Below, piece after piece: positions 15,354 to 24,150 of a stretch of 36,759 nt of DNA (within the stretch, counting starts at the first letter, position 1; each line of letters begins with the position of its first letter). Under the pieces are notes generated by a model, which worked only from the letters and a program-made list of their open reading frames with translations, made no database searches and was not told the origin of the DNA. The position numbers and the translations under genes are program-made. The stretch comes from Clostridia bacterium (lineage in GTDB: Bacteria; Bacillota; Clostridia; Christensenellales; Aristaeellaceae). The stretch spans positions 1 to 36,759 of the forward strand of contig JAFURI010000098.1 in assembly GCA_017471885.1 (NCBI GenBank), in the 5' to 3' direction.

Positions 15354-16295
15354 ATGAACAGCGCTGTGAGCTATCAGCCCAAGAAGAAGCCGCTGCTTCC
15401 CCGCATGAAGAAGTATGCAGGCTTTTATTTCATGTTCATCCCTGTTCTCGCGTTCCTGATCATTTTCCACTATCTGCCGATGTTCGGCATTTACTTCTCC
15501 TTCACCAAGTACAATATCATCAAGGCTCCCGTGTGGGTCGGCCTGAAGAACTTCGAGCGCCTCTTTGCCATGCCCAACTTCTGGCAGGCGTTCTCCAACA
15601 CCATTGAGCTGAGCGTCATCAAGCTGGTGCTGTCTACCGGCATGTCCGTTATCCTGTCTCTGCTGCTCAACGAGATGAACAACATCTACGGCAAGAAGCT
15701 GGCGCAGACCATCATCTATCTGCCTCACTTCATGTCCTGGGTTGTTACCGCATCTGTTTTCCAGCTGATTCTTTCTCCCACCACCCAGGGTCTGGTGAAC
15801 TCCATCCTGATGCAGCTGGGTATTGTGGACAAGGGTATCTACTTCCTGGGCAACTCTGCTACCTGGGAAGGCGCCTACTACGTCATCAATATCTGGCATG
15901 ACACTGGCTGGGGCACCATCATCTTCATGGCCACGCTGACCGGTATTGACCCCGGTATCTACGAGGCCGCTTCCATCGACGGCGCAGGCCGCTGGAAGAA
16001 GATGTGGTACATCACCATGCCTTCTCTGGCCAACACCATCATCACCGTTCTGATCCTGAACCTGGCCAAGATCATGAACCTGTTCGAAAGCGTTTTCGTT
16101 CTGCAGAATGACGCCGTTATGGACGTGTCTCAGGTTCTGCAGACCTATGTATACTATCAGACCTTCAACAGCGGCGGCATTCCGGACTACGGCTACACCA
16201 CCGCCATCGGTCTGTTCCGCTCCCTGGTCGGTATGACCCTGATGCTGATCTGCAACTACGCCAGCAAGAAGGTCCGCGGCCGCGGCATCGTGTAA
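15354..16295 (+). CDS. ABC sugar permease, LplB type
   Basis: A 313-residue MalF-like inner-membrane permease with six hydrophobic segments and the EAA loop (YEAASIDGAGRWKKMWYITM, about 202-221) that docks the ATPase. The polar N terminus of about 20 residues before the first helix is typical for LplB/YteP. AAGGAGG lies 7 nt before the ATG. It pairs with the second permease 19 nt downstream. No ATPase gene is in the window; importers of this class usually share one MsmK-like ATPase encoded elsewhere. Confidence 0.95.
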   Translation: MNSAVSYQPKKKPLLPRMKKYAGFYFMFIPVLAFLIIFHYLPMFGIYFSFTKYNIIKAPVWVGLKNFERLFAMPNFWQAFSNTIELSVIKLVLSTGMSVILSLLLNEMNNIYGKKLAQTIIYLPHFMSWVVTASVFQLILSPTTQGLVNSILMQLGIVDKGIYFLGNSATWEGAYYVINIWHDTGWGTIIFMATLTGIDPGIYEAASIDGAGRWKKMWYITMPSLANTIITVLILNLAKIMNLFESVFVLQNDAVMDVSQVLQTYVYYQTFNSGGIPDYGYTTAIGLFRSLVGMTLMLICNYASKKVRGRGIV

Positions 16296-16314
16296 GAAAG
16301 GAGGATGTGACAAG

Positions 16315-17181
16315 ATGGAAGCTACCAAGACCAATGTACAGCGTCCCCGCAAGCCGCTGAATATCTTCCCCTATATCAACGGCGTTCTGTTTGTGATCAT
16401 CTGCCTCATCATCCTCGTGCCCATCTGGAAGGTGCTGGTTGACTCCTTCGACCTGACCACCGGTTACGGTATGAAGCTGTGGCCCGATCACTTCGGTCTG
16501 GACGGCTACAAGACCGTGCTGACCAATCCTTCTCTGGTGACGCCTCTGATGAACAGCGTCATCACCACCCTGAGCGGCACCATCCTGGGCCTGCTGCTGT
16601 CCACTCTGGGCGCGTATGTGCTGATCCAGTTTGACATGCCCGGCCGCGGCCTGTTCGCCGGTATCCTCATGTTCACCATGATCTTCTCCGGCGGCATGAT
16701 TCCCTCCTACATCGTGATGCGCAACCTGGGCCTGACCAACACCCTGTGGGTGGTCATCCTGCTGCCTGCCATCAACGTGTACAACCTGGTGCTGATGCGC
16801 AACTTCTTCGAAGGCATCCCCACCTCTCTGTTTGAGTCTGCCACCCTGGACGGCTGCACCCCCATGCAGATCTTCTACAAGATCGTGCTGCCCCTTTCGA
16901 AGGCTGCGCTGGCCTCCATCGGCCTGATGTTCGCCGTTTCCTACTGGAACGACTATACCAACTACAAGCTGTACATCACCAAGGCCAACCTGTACAACTT
17001 CCAGATGAAGCTGCGCTCCATGATGATGGGCTCCAACCTGCCCACCGCCGTGGGTTCCGCCTCTGAGAACACCGTGCAGAACGCGGCTGTGATCATCGCT
17101 ATCCTGCCCTTCATGATCCTGTACCCCTTCCTGCAGAAGTACTTCGTCAAGGGCATCAACATCGGCGCCGTCAAGGAGTAA
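16315..17181 (+). CDS. ABC sugar permease, LplC/YtcP type
   Basis: A 288-residue MalG-like permease with six membrane segments and an EAA-like loop (FESATLDGCTPMQIFYKIVL, about 172-191). The C terminus ending in KYFVKGINIGAVKE is characteristic of the LplC/YtcP group. Strong AAAGGAGG site. Last gene of the importer operon, closed by the terminator at 17272. Confidence 0.95.
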   Translation: MEATKTNVQRPRKPLNIFPYINGVLFVIICLIILVPIWKVLVDSFDLTTGYGMKLWPDHFGLDGYKTVLTNPSLVTPLMNSVITTLSGTILGLLLSTLGAYVLIQFDMPGRGLFAGILMFTMIFSGGMIPSYIVMRNLGLTNTLWVVILLPAINVYNLVLMRNFFEGIPTSLFESATLDGCTPMQIFYKIVLPLSKAALASIGLMFAVSYWNDYTNYKLYITKANLYNFQMKLRSMMMGSNLPTAVGSASENTVQNAAVIIAILPFMILYPFLQKYFVKGINIGAVKE

Positions 17182-17271
17182 GAGGGCAACGCTCTCCGGC
17201 CTGTCCGCAACCGGACTGGCTGACTCCGGTCAGGCTTGCGTCCGTGTAAAAATGCGGCGCGTAACCGAAAA

Positions 17272-17308
17272 AGGGAAGAACCGACTGCTGTCGGTTCTTC
17301 CTTTTTTT
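17272..17308 (+). terminator. Terminator of the ABC importer operon
   Basis: A 12-bp stem GGAAGAACCGAC (17274-17285) / GTCGGTTCTTCC (17290-17301), loop TGCT, followed by seven T's. Confidence 0.92.
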
Positions 17309-17361
17309 ATATGACAGGCGGCTGGGGGGAAGGTAAAGGAGAATCGTTTCGCGAATACATA

Positions 17362-17375
17362 TGTAAGCGCATCCA
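17362..17375 (+). promoter_or_regulatory. LacI/cre-like operator before the esterase gene
   Basis: TGTAAGCGCATCCA fits the cre pattern TGTnAnCGnWnnCA fully. It lies 22 nt before the esterase start codon and upstream of its AAAGGAGG site. A binding regulator could be CcpA or the LacI protein encoded at 34546, whose promoter region has similar sites. No strong promoter is seen here: ATGACA (about 17311) and TAAAGG (about 17334) are weak. Confidence 0.5.
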
Positions 17376-17396
17376 TGCGTACAAAGGAGGATTACG

Positions 17397-18158
17397 ATGA
17401 CCACGATTTTCTGGGCTGGCGATTCCACCGTCCAGCAGAACAGCATTGAGACCTACCCGCAGACTGGTATCGGTCAGGAGTTCATCCGTTTCGTCCGCCG
17501 CGGCGAGGTGCAGATAGAGAATTATGCCGTCAACGGCCGCAGCACCAAATCCTTCATTGACGAGGGCCGTATGGCGGTGATCTATGACCGGATCAGGGAA
17601 GGCGACTTCCTCTTCATCCAGTTCGGTCATAATGACGAGAAGTCCGAGGATCCCACCCGCTATGCGGATCCTGACGTGGAGTTCCCCACCAATCTGGGCA
17701 AGTTTGTCAACGTGGCCCGCAACAAGAAGGCCACGCCGGTATTCATTACCCCTCTGACCCGCTACCGTGACGAGGACGTGAAGGTGGCCAATGAGGATCT
17801 GTATGATCATGTGCTATGGCGCGAGTCCATGCTCCGTACGGCGGAGAAGCTGGGCGTGGCCTGCATCGACCTGACTACCCTTTCCCGCGAGCTGGTGAAG
17901 AGCCGCGGCAAGGCGGCCCGGCAGGAGTACTACATGAATCTGCCCGCCGGCGTGTATGCGCACTTCCCCGAGGGGCAGAAGGACAACACCCACCTGCAGC
18001 CCGCCGGTGCGCTGGCCTTTGCCGGTCTCATTGCCAAGGCGCTGCACGAGATGGGCGGCGAGTATGCCGGGCTTCTCTGCGACGGCATCGATCAGTGGCT
18101 GAACGAGACTGCCAACTTCGGCATTGCCAACTCTGCTGCACAGGAGGTTGAACTGTAA
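17397..18158 (+). CDS. SGNH-type rhamnogalacturonan acetylesterase (CE12-like)
   Basis: A 253-residue SGNH hydrolase. Block I is GDSTVQQ (Ser10), block II NGRSTKSF (Gly47), block III GHND (Asn79) and block V DNTHLQPAG (Asp196, His199), the pattern of CE12 acetylesterases such as YesT and RgaE. These remove acetyl groups from galacturonic acid in rhamnogalacturonan. No signal peptide, so it works on imported oligosaccharides. AAAGGAGG 6 nt before ATG. Its TAA overlaps the ATG of the next gene by one base (TAATG), so the two are translationally coupled. Confidence 0.92.
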   Translation: MTTIFWAGDSTVQQNSIETYPQTGIGQEFIRFVRRGEVQIENYAVNGRSTKSFIDEGRMAVIYDRIREGDFLFIQFGHNDEKSEDPTRYADPDVEFPTNLGKFVNVARNKKATPVFITPLTRYRDEDVKVANEDLYDHVLWRESMLRTAEKLGVACIDLTTLSRELVKSRGKAARQEYYMNLPAGVYAHFPEGQKDNTHLQPAGALAFAGLIAKALHEMGGEYAGLLCDGIDQWLNETANFGIANSAAQEVEL

Positions 18159-19780
18159 TGGACAAGCTCTACTTTGCCGACAACGGCGACGGCACCTACC
18201 GCAATCCGATTATCTTCTGCGATTATTCCGATCCGGACGCCATCCGCGTGGGCGATACCTACTACATGACCGCCTCCACCTTCAACTATACCCCGGCGCT
18301 GCCCATCCTGATCAGCAAGGATATGATCAACTGGAAGCTGGTCAACTATGCCCTGAAGACCGTGCCCGATGGCTATGACGGACAGCCCCGCCATGCTCAC
18401 GGCATCTGGGCGCCGGCAATCCGCTATCACAACGGTGAATTCTATATCTTCGTAGGCATGCCCGACGAAGGTATCTATATGCTGAAGACGAAGGATCCTC
18501 TGGGCGAGTGGGAGGCTCCGGTGTGCGTGCTGCCCGGCAAGGGCCTGATCGATCCCTGCCCCTTCTGGGACGACGACGGCCGGGCATATGTGATCCACGG
18601 CTATGCCAAGAGCCGCATCGGCTTCAAGAGCTGGCTGGGCATCTTCCCCATCAGCCCCGACGGCAAGCGCGCCATCGGCGACGATCACCTGCTGTACGAC
18701 GGCACAAGGTTCCATCCCACCATGGAAGGCCCCAAGGTGCACAAGCACAACGGCAAGTACTACATCTTCACCCCCGCCGGCGGCGTGGCAACCGGCTGGC
18801 AGGTGGTGCTGCGCGCGGACAATGTCATGGGCCCCTACGAAGATAAGGTGGTACTCAAGCAGGGCTCCAGCGTTACCAACGGCCCTCATCAGGGTGCGTG
18901 GATCGAGGGTCTGGAGGGCGAAAACTGGTTCATGCACTTCCAGAGCCGCGGCCTGTACGGTCGCATCACCCATCTGCAGCCCATGACCTGGGGCGAGGAC
19001 GGCTGGCCCCGCATGGGCATGGAGGATCCTACCCCTGTGCCGCCGGAGTCCATCAATCAGGGCGAGGATGCGGGCGAGGCTTCGCTGATCGCCAATGCGG
19101 CGGACTGCGGTATCCCGGTGCAGGAGTGGCGCAAGCCCGCAGGCCCGGAGTGCGAGCGCGTCTCTGAGCAGGCCAGCGATGATTTCCAGGGCCCGCTGGC
19201 GCTGCAGTGGCAGTTTATGGGCAACTGGCGCGAGGAATTCTATCAGGTGGGCGGCGGCAGGCTGCGCCTGAATGCATGCCAGCTGCCCGACGGCGGCGAC
19301 CGGCTGTGGCAGTGCCCTCAGGCCCTGACCCAGAAGATCTGCGCTCCTGCGTTCTTTGCTACTACCACCATGGACGCCTCCGGCCTGAAGGCCGGTGAGC
19401 AGGCCGGCTTCGCGCTGGTGGGCGGACAGTATGCCTACGCTGCGCTGCGCAGGCAGGAAGAGGGCATGGAGCTGGTCTACGTTACCAGCGACGGTGCGGA
19501 TCACGCCGAGACCGTGCATGAATCCATCCCTGTGGATTCCGATAAGATCACCTTCCGTATGACGCTGCTGCCCACCGGCTTTGCTGAGGCGGTCACCACC
19601 TTTGAGTACAGCGTGGACGGCGAGAATTTCCTGCCCGTTGGCAAGCCCTTCTCCCCGGCCCGACACACCTGGGTGGGCGTGCGCATGACGCTGTTCGCCA
19701 TGCCCATGAATGCCGGTAAGGATCAGGGCGGCTATGCGGAGTTCGGTCCGTTCCATGTAGAGCCTGTGGAGGTACTGTAA
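18158..19780 (+). CDS. GH43 beta-xylosidase/arabinofuranosidase-like enzyme
   Basis: A 540-residue two-domain protein. The five-blade propeller (about 14-320) carries the GH43 triad: base Asp25 (SDPDAIR), pKa-modulating Asp132 (IDPCPFWDDDG) and acid Glu190 (MEGPKV). The second part (about 350-540) is a beta-sandwich of the XynB C-terminal type, which caps the active site in exo-acting xylosidases and arabinofuranosidases. No signal peptide. It probably removes xylose or arabinose side groups from imported pectin fragments; exact specificity cannot be read from sequence. One-base overlaps with both neighbours (TAATG) put it in the middle of a tightly coupled three-gene unit. Confidence 0.92.
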   Translation: MDKLYFADNGDGTYRNPIIFCDYSDPDAIRVGDTYYMTASTFNYTPALPILISKDMINWKLVNYALKTVPDGYDGQPRHAHGIWAPAIRYHNGEFYIFVGMPDEGIYMLKTKDPLGEWEAPVCVLPGKGLIDPCPFWDDDGRAYVIHGYAKSRIGFKSWLGIFPISPDGKRAIGDDHLLYDGTRFHPTMEGPKVHKHNGKYYIFTPAGGVATGWQVVLRADNVMGPYEDKVVLKQGSSVTNGPHQGAWIEGLEGENWFMHFQSRGLYGRITHLQPMTWGEDGWPRMGMEDPTPVPPESINQGEDAGEASLIANAADCGIPVQEWRKPAGPECERVSEQASDDFQGPLALQWQFMGNWREEFYQVGGGRLRLNACQLPDGGDRLWQCPQALTQKICAPAFFATTTMDASGLKAGEQAGFALVGGQYAYAALRRQEEGMELVYVTSDGADHAETVHESIPVDSDKITFRMTLLPTGFAEAVTTFEYSVDGENFLPVGKPFSPARHTWVGVRMTLFAMPMNAGKDQGGYAEFGPFHVEPVEVL

Positions 19781-21612
19781 TGAACGGTGAACAGCTGCGC
19801 GAGGTTATCCTCCGCAACGATCTGGAAACCCTGCGGCGCGAGCTGCCGCTGAATCCGCCCCTGCTGGATTATGTAGGCGAGGAGGGCTATGCCCTGTCCT
19901 ACCTTGGCATGCGCTGCGGCGATCTGAATATGGTGAAGTACCTGGTGGAGCTGGGCCTGCGGATGAACCTGATCAACGTGGACTCGCAGGGCAGGGATCA
20001 TCTGCACCACGCCGCCGCCTCCGGCGACGTGGAGAAGTGCCGGTATCTGGTGGAGCGGGGCGGCATGGACGTTCTGCGCGGCGACAACGGCCTCGAAACT
20101 CCCTTTGATATCGCGCACCGCATGGGACATAAGGCGCTGGAGGCGTATTTTGCGTCTGTCGTGGGCGCGCCCTATGACCAGCTGTACAGGAATCCCATTC
20201 GCCGGGGCTTTTTCCCGGATCCGTCCATCGTCCGCGTGGGCGAGGACTACTATATGGTCAACTCCACCTTCATTTTCTTCCCTTGCATTCCCATCAGCCA
20301 CAGCCGGGATCTGGTGCACTGGGAGGTCATCGGCCACGCCATCACCAATCCCGAATGGGCGCATGTGGAGGGGCTGGAGGGCGGCCGCGGATACTGGGCG
20401 CCTGATATTTCCTACTGCAACGGCCGGTGGTACATTTGCGCCACGCTGCGCCTGAACGATACCGGCGCGGTTCGCCGCCGCCAGATGGTGGTCACGGCGG
20501 AACGGCCCGAGGGCCCGTATTCTGAGCCGGTGTTCTTCGAGGAGGACGGCATCGATCCCAGCATCTTCCATGACGACGATGGGCGGCACTACATGCTGCT
20601 CAACCGGGGTGCACGGATCTTTGAGATCGACGAAACCGCTACGAAGCGCCTCTCCGAGACCACGCTCCTGTACTACGGCAGCAACAAGCGCGCGCCGGAG
20701 GGCCCGCATATCCTCAAGAAGGACGGCTGGTACTACCTTTTCCTGGCAGAAGGCGGCACAGGCATGGGTCACCGGGAAACCGTGGCCCGCTCCCGCACGC
20801 TGCACGGCGTGTACGAGCCCTGCCCCTACAATCCCGTCATCCGCCAGTGGGACGAGCGAGCGCTGATCCAGCGCTGCGGCCACGCCAAGCCTGTTTCCAC
20901 GCCGGACGGCCGGTGGTACTTCGTCTACCTGTGCGGCCGGGCGCTGGACGGCCAGTGGACCATGCTGGGCCGTGAAACGGCGCTGGATCCCTTTACGTGG
21001 ACGCCGGACGGCTGGCCGCTGCTGAATCAGGGCCGGGGCGTCAGCACGCAGAATGTGATGCCGCTGCCTGCGGCTCCCATCCCGGAGGCAAAGACGGATT
21101 GGGTCACCCCCAGACCGCCGCAGGAGGGGCAGATCAGCTGGCAGGACGGCTGCGTTACCCTGCAGGGCAGCGAACATCCCATGACGGACACCCGCTGCCG
21201 GAGCATCCTTCTGCAGCGGCAGACGGCCTTCCGCTTTACCTTCAGCGCGGAGATGACCGTTCCCGCTTCGGGCGACGCGGGCCTTACCTGTTACTACGAT
21301 GAGAACTCCTTCCTGACTCTCGGTGTGAAGGACGGGGCGATCCGCGTGACCGAGCAGGCAGGCGAGGAATTCCGCCTCTACGAGACGGAGCTGACCGCGG
21401 AGGAAGGCGAGCTGCTGCGCCTGTCCGTGCAGGCGGATGGGCTGACCCGCACTCTGTATGTGAACGACGAACCCGCCGCGACGCTGGAGAACGTAACCTA
21501 TCTGGCGGACGAGGGTGTGAAGATCGGCAAGCGCTTCACCGGAGCGATGGTGGGCGTGTATGCGGTGGACTGCACGGCGGAGTTCAGCGGAATGACCTAT
21601 TGCGAGGAATAA
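19780..21612 (+). CDS. Ankyrin-repeat and GH43 fusion glycosidase
   Basis: A 610-residue protein with an unusual make-up. Residues 1-128 are ankyrin-like: an N-terminal helix pair, then repeats at about 36-69, 70-103 and 104-128 with the marks LHHAAASGDVEKCRYLVERG and TPFDIAHRMGH. A GH43 propeller follows (about 135-420) with base Asp147 (FPDPSIVR), Asp259 (IDPSIFHDDDG) and acid Glu307 (APEGPH). The C-terminal part (about 440-610) is a beta-sandwich like that of XynB. All three catalytic residues are present, so it should be active, in the cytoplasm. The ankyrin part may hold a partner protein. ATG overlaps the preceding stop by one base. Confidence 0.9.
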   Translation: MNGEQLREVILRNDLETLRRELPLNPPLLDYVGEEGYALSYLGMRCGDLNMVKYLVELGLRMNLINVDSQGRDHLHHAAASGDVEKCRYLVERGGMDVLRGDNGLETPFDIAHRMGHKALEAYFASVVGAPYDQLYRNPIRRGFFPDPSIVRVGEDYYMVNSTFIFFPCIPISHSRDLVHWEVIGHAITNPEWAHVEGLEGGRGYWAPDISYCNGRWYICATLRLNDTGAVRRRQMVVTAERPEGPYSEPVFFEEDGIDPSIFHDDDGRHYMLLNRGARIFEIDETATKRLSETTLLYYGSNKRAPEGPHILKKDGWYYLFLAEGGTGMGHRETVARSRTLHGVYEPCPYNPVIRQWDERALIQRCGHAKPVSTPDGRWYFVYLCGRALDGQWTMLGRETALDPFTWTPDGWPLLNQGRGVSTQNVMPLPAAPIPEAKTDWVTPRPPQEGQISWQDGCVTLQGSEHPMTDTRCRSILLQRQTAFRFTFSAEMTVPASGDAGLTCYYDENSFLTLGVKDGAIRVTEQAGEEFRLYETELTAEEGELLRLSVQADGLTRTLYVNDEPAATLENVTYLADEGVKIGKRFTGAMVGVYAVDCTAEFSGMTYCEE

Positions 21613-21616
21613 AGTA

Positions 21617-21650
21617 AAGACGGTACGGAGCATTTGCTCCGTACCGTCTT
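21617..21650. terminator. Bidirectional terminator
   Basis: A 15-bp perfect stem AAGACGGTACGGAGC (21617-21631) / its complement (21636-21650) with loop ATTT. It ends the esterase-GH43 unit on the plus strand and the MATE gene on the minus strand. Confidence 0.93.
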
Positions 21651-21657
21651 CTTGTTA

Positions 21658-23028
21658 TCACGCCCTTACCTTGATACGGGATTTCTTCCATATTCCGGTA
21701 AAGTAGAGGATCGCCAGCAGAATGGCTGCAATGCCGTTGGACAGCACCACCGAGTACCAGATGCTCTCTACGCCCATATGCATCACATGCTGGAAGAACC
21801 ATAGTGTGGCGAAGCGCAGCACCCAGATGCGGGTGATGTTGAGCGTCATGGTTACCTCAGTATGGCCCGTGCCCTGGAACAGGTTCATGATCGAATCATG
21901 CACGGCGTTGGTCCAGCACCAGAAGGCGATGATGCGCAGGTAATCGCCCGCCATGGCGATGACCGACGCGTCGGTTGTGAATATGCGCACGATGGCGGTG
22001 GAGAGGGCGGGACGGGAGAGGATCATGCCGCCGGTGAACAGCAGTCCCGTCGCCATGAGCATGCTCAGCAGGAAACCCCGGTGGGCGCGCTGGGGCTGAT
22101 TGGCGCCCATGTTCTGGCCCACAATGGTGCTCACAGCGCTGCCGATGGAAATGGAGGGCAGGGAGATCAGGCTGTTGATCTTGTTGCCGATGCCGTAGGC
22201 CGCTACTGCGTCCACGCCGTAGACAAGCACGTTGCGGTACATCAGCAGAAAGCCCAGCTGGAACATGCTGGTACCCAGCGCTGTGGGCAGGCCGATGCGC
22301 AGCACGTCCTTCATCAGGGGGATATCGGGGCGCATGTCGCTGCGGGTCAGGTGGATGGTTTCCCTGCGATTGCACAGCAGACGGAAGGCAATCACGGCAG
22401 GCACGGCCTTGGCCAGCACCGTGGACAGCGCAGCGCCGGAAGCGCCCATATCGAAGGTGATCATCAGCAGGGGATCCAGCGCCATGTTGACGCTGATGCC
22501 CAGGAGATTCAGCAGCATGGGGCGCGCGGTATCGCCCTGCGCCTGCCGGACGGCCTGATAAATATTCACCATCAGCAGGAAGGGCATATCCAGAATCACG
22601 ATGCGCAGATAGCTGACGCTGTGCTGCCAGGTGACGCCCTCTGCGCCCAGCCATGTGACGATGGCAGGGGTCAGCAGCGCCAGCGATACGGCGCACAGTA
22701 CGGAGAATACCATGGTGACGGTGAAAATCTGGTTGGCGATGCGCCGCGCGCTGGTCATTTTGCCTGCGCCAACATACTGGGAGATCATGACCGAGCCTGC
22801 CACGGTGGCTCCAAGACCGAAGCGCAGCACAATGTTCTGTACCGGCGTGACCAGATTGATGGCGGCCAGCGGCTCGGTGCCGATTTTGCCAAGCCAGTAG
22901 GTATCGGTCAGGTTATAGACCGTCTGCAGAAAACTGTTGAGGATTACGGGAACGGCAATGGCAAGGATGGCATGCACCATATTGCCCCGGAGGATCAGCT
23001 CTGTATTGGTGCGCGAAAGCTTCTTCAC
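21658..23028 (-). CDS. MATE family efflux transporter
   Basis: A 456-residue MATE exporter with about twelve helices in two related halves: AVPVILNSFLQTVYNLTDTY in the first and IGLPTALGTSMFQLGF in the second. Such proteins expel drugs or metabolites using Na+ or H+ gradients. The start is GTG at 23028 with AAAGGAGG 8 nt upstream. It is the only minus-strand gene inside the pectin region and shares a cre-like site with the divergent GH43-like gene, so it may be co-regulated with sugar use rather than being a chance insert. Confidence 0.95.
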   Translation of the reverse strand: MKKLSRTNTELILRGNMVHAILAIAVPVILNSFLQTVYNLTDTYWLGKIGTEPLAAINLVTPVQNIVLRFGLGATVAGSVMISQYVGAGKMTSARRIANQIFTVTMVFSVLCAVSLALLTPAIVTWLGAEGVTWQHSVSYLRIVILDMPFLLMVNIYQAVRQAQGDTARPMLLNLLGISVNMALDPLLMITFDMGASGAALSTVLAKAVPAVIAFRLLCNRRETIHLTRSDMRPDIPLMKDVLRIGLPTALGTSMFQLGFLLMYRNVLVYGVDAVAAYGIGNKINSLISLPSISIGSAVSTIVGQNMGANQPQRAHRGFLLSMLMATGLLFTGGMILSRPALSTAIVRIFTTDASVIAMAGDYLRIIAFWCWTNAVHDSIMNLFQGTGHTEVTMTLNITRIWVLRFATLWFFQHVMHMGVESIWYSVVLSNGIAAILLAILYFTGIWKKSRIKVRA

Positions 23029-23072
23029 GCAGGACGCCTCCTTTGCGGATAATCAAAAAAATGAACAGTACC

Positions 23073-23081
23073 ATTATAGCA
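23073..23081 (-). promoter_or_regulatory. Extended -10 promoter of the MATE gene
   Basis: The minus strand reads TGCTATAATGG, a consensus TATAAT (23078-23073) with TG one base before. The -35 region falls next to the cre-like site at 23097-23110. Confidence 0.65.
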
Positions 23082-23096
23082 CAGCGGAACCTGAAA

Positions 23097-23110
23097 TGAA
23101 AGCGCTTCCG
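23097..23110. promoter_or_regulatory. cre/LacI-like operator between divergent promoters
   Basis: TGAAAGCGCTTCCG differs from the CcpA/LacI palindrome TGAAAGCGCTTTCA at two of the last bases. It lies at the -35 region of the MATE promoter and about 40 nt upstream of the GH43-like gene's -10 box, so a bound repressor or CcpA could act on both. Confidence 0.6.
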
Positions 23111-23144
23111 GCGGAAGAATGTGGATGCAATAGGCCTCGGGATG

Positions 23145-23153
23145 TGCTATACT
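23145..23153 (+). promoter_or_regulatory. Extended -10 promoter of the GH43-like gene
   Basis: TGCTATACT (TATACT at 23148-23153) with a poor -35. Transcription would start near 23160, after the ATG at 23155, which rules that ATG out and supports the start at 23185. Confidence 0.6.
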
Positions 23154-23184
23154 CTTGGTATACAAGCTGCGGGAGGAACCGGAT

Positions 23185-24090
23185 ATGCTGTTTACCAATC
23201 AGGCTCGGGGCTGCTTTGCCAAGGATCCGGCAGTAGTGCGCTTCAAGGGCCGCTATTACCTCTACCATACCTTTCATTTCGAGGGCCCCGGGGATCGCTA
23301 CGGAGTCGCCGTCGCAGTCTCTGATGACATGGAAAACTGGTCCCTTGCCGGCGAGCTGCCGCAGGATACGCCCTGCGAGGCCCGGGGCAGCGCGGCGCCT
23401 GCCGCCATTGTGCTGGATGGACGGGTGCATCTGTTCTACCAGACCTACGGCAACTGGCGCACGGACGCCATCTGCCATGCGGTATCGGAGGACGGGGTAC
23501 AATTCGTGAAGAATCCGGAGAATCCGGTGTACGCCCCGCCCGGCACATGGTGCTGCGGCCGCGCCATCGATGCGGACGTGTGCGTGTTCCGCGGCCAGCT
23601 GTACATGTATTTCGCCACCCGCGACCATGACATGCGGGTGCAGAAGATCGGCGGCGCGAGGGCTGCGCTGGATTCCGGCTTCGGCAGGGCAGCATGGACG
23701 CATCTGGCGGAGCAGTCGCTGTTGACGCCGGAAATGAAGTGGGAGCAGGAATGCATTGAGGCTCCGGCTACCATTGTGGAGGATGGAAAGATCTACATGT
23801 TCTACGGCGGTGCGTACAACTGCAGTCCCCAGCAGATTGGCTGTGCGGTATCGGAGGACGGCGTGTTCTTCCGCCGCGTGTCCAATGAACCTCTGCTGCC
23901 TTGCGGCGGGCCCGGCGCGTGGAACAGCTGCGAGTCCGGTCATCCCTATGCTTTCCGGGATGACGACGGACGGGCGTACCTGTTCTATCAGGGGAGTCCG
24001 GACATGGGCAAGACCTGGTACCTCAGCCGCAGGGAGATCCTCTTTGAGGACGGCATGCCCCGCCTGACGGAGCCCGATGATTTGACATGA
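23185..24090 (+). CDS. GH43-like glycosidase (propeller only)
   Basis: A 301-residue single-domain five-blade propeller of the GH43/GH32 clan. Candidate catalytic residues are Asp14 (AKDPAVV), Asp129 or Asp131 (RAIDADV) and Glu192 (ECIEAPATI). It has repeated blade signatures such as GRYYLYHTF, GRVHLFYQTYG, GQLYMYFA and GKIYMFYGGA. No signal peptide and no C-terminal sandwich. The family is clear but the sugar is not; arabinose, galactose or xylose are possible. Start ATG at 23185 with GGGAGG 8 nt upstream. The gene's end contains the -35 box of the next promoter. Confidence 0.8.
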   Translation: MLFTNQARGCFAKDPAVVRFKGRYYLYHTFHFEGPGDRYGVAVAVSDDMENWSLAGELPQDTPCEARGSAAPAAIVLDGRVHLFYQTYGNWRTDAICHAVSEDGVQFVKNPENPVYAPPGTWCCGRAIDADVCVFRGQLYMYFATRDHDMRVQKIGGARAALDSGFGRAAWTHLAEQSLLTPEMKWEQECIEAPATIVEDGKIYMFYGGAYNCSPQQIGCAVSEDGVFFRRVSNEPLLPCGGPGAWNSCESGHPYAFRDDDGRAYLFYQGSPDMGKTWYLSRREILFEDGMPRLTEPDDLT

Positions 24091-24110
24091 TCCGGAATAT
24101 CCTGTATAAT
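24082..24110 (+). promoter_or_regulatory. Perfect sigma-A promoter of the GH105 unit
   Basis: TTGACA (24082-24087), 17-nt spacer and TATAAT (24105-24110): both boxes are full consensus. The -35 lies in the last codons of the preceding gene. An inverted repeat (CCGGAATAT ... ATATCCGG, 24092-24117) straddles the -10 box and could be an operator, which a promoter this strong would need. Confidence 0.85.
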
Positions 24111-24150
24111 ATCCGGTAATGACTCTGCGCTGCAGAAGGAGAGAAAAAAC

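Noticed and set aside
17182-17396. Small gene between the importer operon and the esterase gene
   Set aside because: The 215 nt hold a terminator and a cre-like site; no frame with a ribosome site is seen.
23155-23184. Upstream ATG for the GH43-like gene
   Set aside because: It lies at or before the predicted start of transcription and lacks a ribosome site; ATG at 23185 has GGGAGG 8 nt upstream.
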